NCBI RefSeq assembly: GCF_042676245.1
Contig: NZ_JBHTKA010000004.1
Span: forward strand, 310,001-374,000
DNA: 64,000 bases
From: Ohtaekwangia kribbensis
GTDB taxonomy: Bacteria; Bacteroidota; Bacteroidia; Cytophagales; Cyclobacteriaceae
Direction of reading: 5' to 3'
A model generated the notes under the pieces. That model saw only the letters and a list, made by a program, of their open reading frames with translations. It searched no databases and had not been told where the DNA came from. Within the stretch, counting starts at the first letter, position 1, and each line of letters starts with the position of its first letter. This document shows positions 62,562 through 64,000 of the stretch, one piece after another. Both the position numbers and the translations under genes were made by a program.

Positions 62562-64000
62562 TTAGTTTCCGAAGATATAGCGGATACCTAACTGCATCTG
62601 CCATACGTTATCGATCGTAGCACTCTTGATGAAAGAATCTTTCAGTAATGTTACACTACCATCCGATTGTGTTTGTGTAGCCAAACGATATACCGGCTGA
62701 CCTTGTGCATTGATGCTCGCTATGCTCAACGGAGCAGTAGTAGTAGCCTGATAGCTTACTCCCCACTTATCGTTGATCAGGTTACCAACGTTAAGTATAT
62801 CTGCACGAAGTTGAATTGTGTTTCTTTTTTCTTTTGCTCCAACTTTCACAGTGAATTCCTGAACAACAGTTAAATCGAATCTTGTTAACCAAGGGAAGTA
62901 ACCACCGTTTCTTTCTGCATACTGACCTCTGCGAGTCTTCAGGTAATCATTTCCTTCGATGTACGCATCGAAGGCAGCTTGCTGTTCTTCAGCTGTTGCA
63001 CCGGCAAATGTGCTTGAAGCAGCGATAGGCGCAAACAGAAGATCAGAAGCGCGGTTAGGCACATACAACAGATCGTTGTTCTGACCATCACCGTTCAGAT
63101 CGTTAGCACCACCACTGGTAGGGTATGTATAAGAGATTTTAGAACCGCTTGTTGATACCATACCCAGAGAGATTGTTGTAGAACCTCCGATCTTGTTTCC
63201 ATACTCAAATCTATAGCTAGCATAACCGCTTATACGGTGACGGATGTCGTTATCAGCATAAGATGTACCTAAGTAATTCTGACCTGCAACGGTAGGAATA
63301 TTGGCTTGTACTGTACTTCCTACAGACTGAATGTCTTTCGCCATGCCGTATGTATAGGCAACCATTCCACCAAAACCTTTTGAAACTGTTTTCTCCAGTT
63401 TGAAAGTAGCCGTATAGGAGCTTCCCTTTGTTGTGTTCTTCAACACAAATACGTTAGAAACCTGTGGGTTGTAGAAACGTGCCTGAGCCACTGTATTGTT
63501 AGCACCTGTACCGGAGCTTGCAACACCCGAAGCAGGGAAACGATCGCGTGTATCAGGCCCCGTAAAGTCACGATCAGCAGCCTTGAGGTTAGCATCGATA
63601 TAGCGCAGACCTTGCAACGTTTTGTTGTAGATAAATTCTCCGGTTGCAACCAAACCCCAAGGTAATCTCTGGTCAACAGCGATGTCTGTCTTCCAGATCA
63701 TTGGATACTTCAGATCCGAATCCGTTGCGTTAACAACATACGGAGCCAATGCAGAAATATCAGTGCTTGTAGGAACTATACCTGCAGGCAGTTCGCTCGG
63801 GCTAAGTCTGAATGGATAGTTAACATCCTGCACGTTGATCACGGCAGTATTCACACCGTTGTTACCAAGCTGGTTAGACACAAGCACTTGTGGTATACGT
63901 GACACAAAGAAACCACTACCTCCGCGGAACTGTGTGTTCTTATCGCCTTTCAAGTCATAGTTAAAACCAATTCTTGGCGATATCAGCAGGCGTGATTTCG
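62562..64000 (-). CDS. TonB-dependent receptor (Oar-like), C-terminal part; 5' end outside window
   Basis: The frame is open to the right edge (LLISPRIGFNYDLKGDKN immediately precedes the TTG at 63953), so this is the 3' portion of a longer gene. The readable ~480 residues are a TonB-dependent outer-membrane beta-barrel: ISPRIGFNYDLKGD, GSGFFVSRIP, YGMAKDIQSVGS, FDLTVVQEFTVKV and the terminal WQMQLGIRYIFGN with an aromatic penultimate strand. It matches Oar/carboxypeptidase-regulatory-domain TonB receptors, usually for large or T9SS-related substrates. The N-terminal plug is not visible. A terminator follows. Confidence 0.88.
   Translation of the reverse strand, partial: KSRLLISPRIGFNYDLKGDKNTQFRGGSGFFVSRIPQVLVSNQLGNNGVNTAVINVQDVNYPFRLSPSELPAGIVPTSTDISALAPYVVNATDSDLKYPMIWKTDIAVDQRLPWGLVATGEFIYNKTLQGLRYIDANLKAADRDFTGPDTRDRFPASGVASSGTGANNTVAQARFYNPQVSNVFVLKNTTKGSSYTATFKLEKTVSKGFGGMVAYTYGMAKDIQSVGSTVQANIPTVAGQNYLGTSYADNDIRHRISGYASYRFEYGNKIGGSTTISLGMVSTSGSKISYTYPTSGGANDLNGDGQNNDLLYVPNRASDLLFAPIAASSTFAGATAEEQQAAFDAYIEGNDYLKTRRGQYAERNGGYFPWLTRFDLTVVQEFTVKVGAKEKRNTIQLRADILNVGNLINDKWGVSYQATTTAPLSIASINAQGQPVYRLATQTQSDGSVTLLKDSFIKSATIDNVWQMQLGIRYIFGN

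Noticed and set aside
62479..62604. Upstream extension of the GDPD gene
   Set aside because: It would overlap the end of the TonB-receptor gene and run through its terminator hairpin, and would bury the signal peptide.
1..64000. tRNA, rRNA, CRISPR array, complete insertion sequence, prophage or biosynthetic cluster
   Set aside because: I looked for typical tRNA T-arm sequences, regular short direct repeats with spacers, transposase motifs and phage genes and saw none; the only direct repeats are coding (Pro-rich and TPR genes).

Overview
The window is a chromosomal stretch of a Bacteroidota bacterium, most likely order Cytophagales (Chryseolinea/Ohtaekwangia-like; genus is inference). The support is family content: two proteins with type IX secretion (T9SS) sorting tails, an Oar-like TonB receptor, GWxTD, BT_3928, DUF4292 and DUF1599 proteins, the NfeD-FloA pair, an archaeal/eukaryotic-type ProS, and several upstream boxes matching the Bacteroidota promoter TAnnTTTG. 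Base composition is moderate. I found no tRNA, rRNA, CRISPR array, complete insertion sequence or prophage. Most of the window is housekeeping and envelope DNA. The accessory-looking part is about 46.4-50.1 kb.

Left part (1-20.7 kb): end of a WG-repeat gene; nfeD-floA; proS; a secreted Trp/Tyr/Asn-rich protein and a FadL-like outer-membrane protein; aroK; a DoxX-like membrane protein; a duplicated DUF1599 protein; folP and the diadenylate cyclase cdaA; a secreted WD40-caspase fusion; the threonine-to-glycine pair tdh/kbl around a Pro-rich repeat protein; two T9SS cargo proteins sharing a C-terminal module.

Middle (20.7-46.3 kb): a tightly packed co-directional run (enoyl-CoA hydratase, flippase, sugar nucleotidyltransferase, TPR protein, DUF4292 lipoprotein, EnvC-like protein) followed by tatA-gatA-mltD. 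Then come a GWxTD protein, a methyltransferase, a 1159-residue TPR protein built from heptads of TPR units, a nuclease-like protein without its catalytic residues, a Tricorn-type protease, a GroES-like protein, a secreted aminopeptidase P, a Bcr/CflA-type exporter with an AraC regulator, and acylphosphatase.

Right part (46.4-64 kb): a DGPF (YciI-like) gene and a SnoaL-like lipoprotein are separated from an ECF42-type sigma factor by a minus-strand island. That island holds a lipoprotein with an HEXXH motif, a secreted unknown protein, and two very small membrane-protein frames. Next is a kynurenine block: kmo, kynU and 3-hydroxyanthranilate dioxygenase, divergent from an SDR, an aminomuconate-semialdehyde-type dehydrogenase, pnuC and a NadR-like enzyme. 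This links tryptophan breakdown to NAD metabolism. The window ends with a lipoprotein, an MltF-like transglycosylase, a GDPD-family enzyme and the C-terminal part of a TonB receptor.

The points most worth a second look are the exact 7 x 34-residue super-repeat in the large TPR protein, the nuclease fold with lost catalytic residues, the island between the DGPF gene and its sigma factor, the secreted WD40-caspase, and a strong preference for ATA isoleucine codons after T-ending codons, which produces TATA words in all frames.
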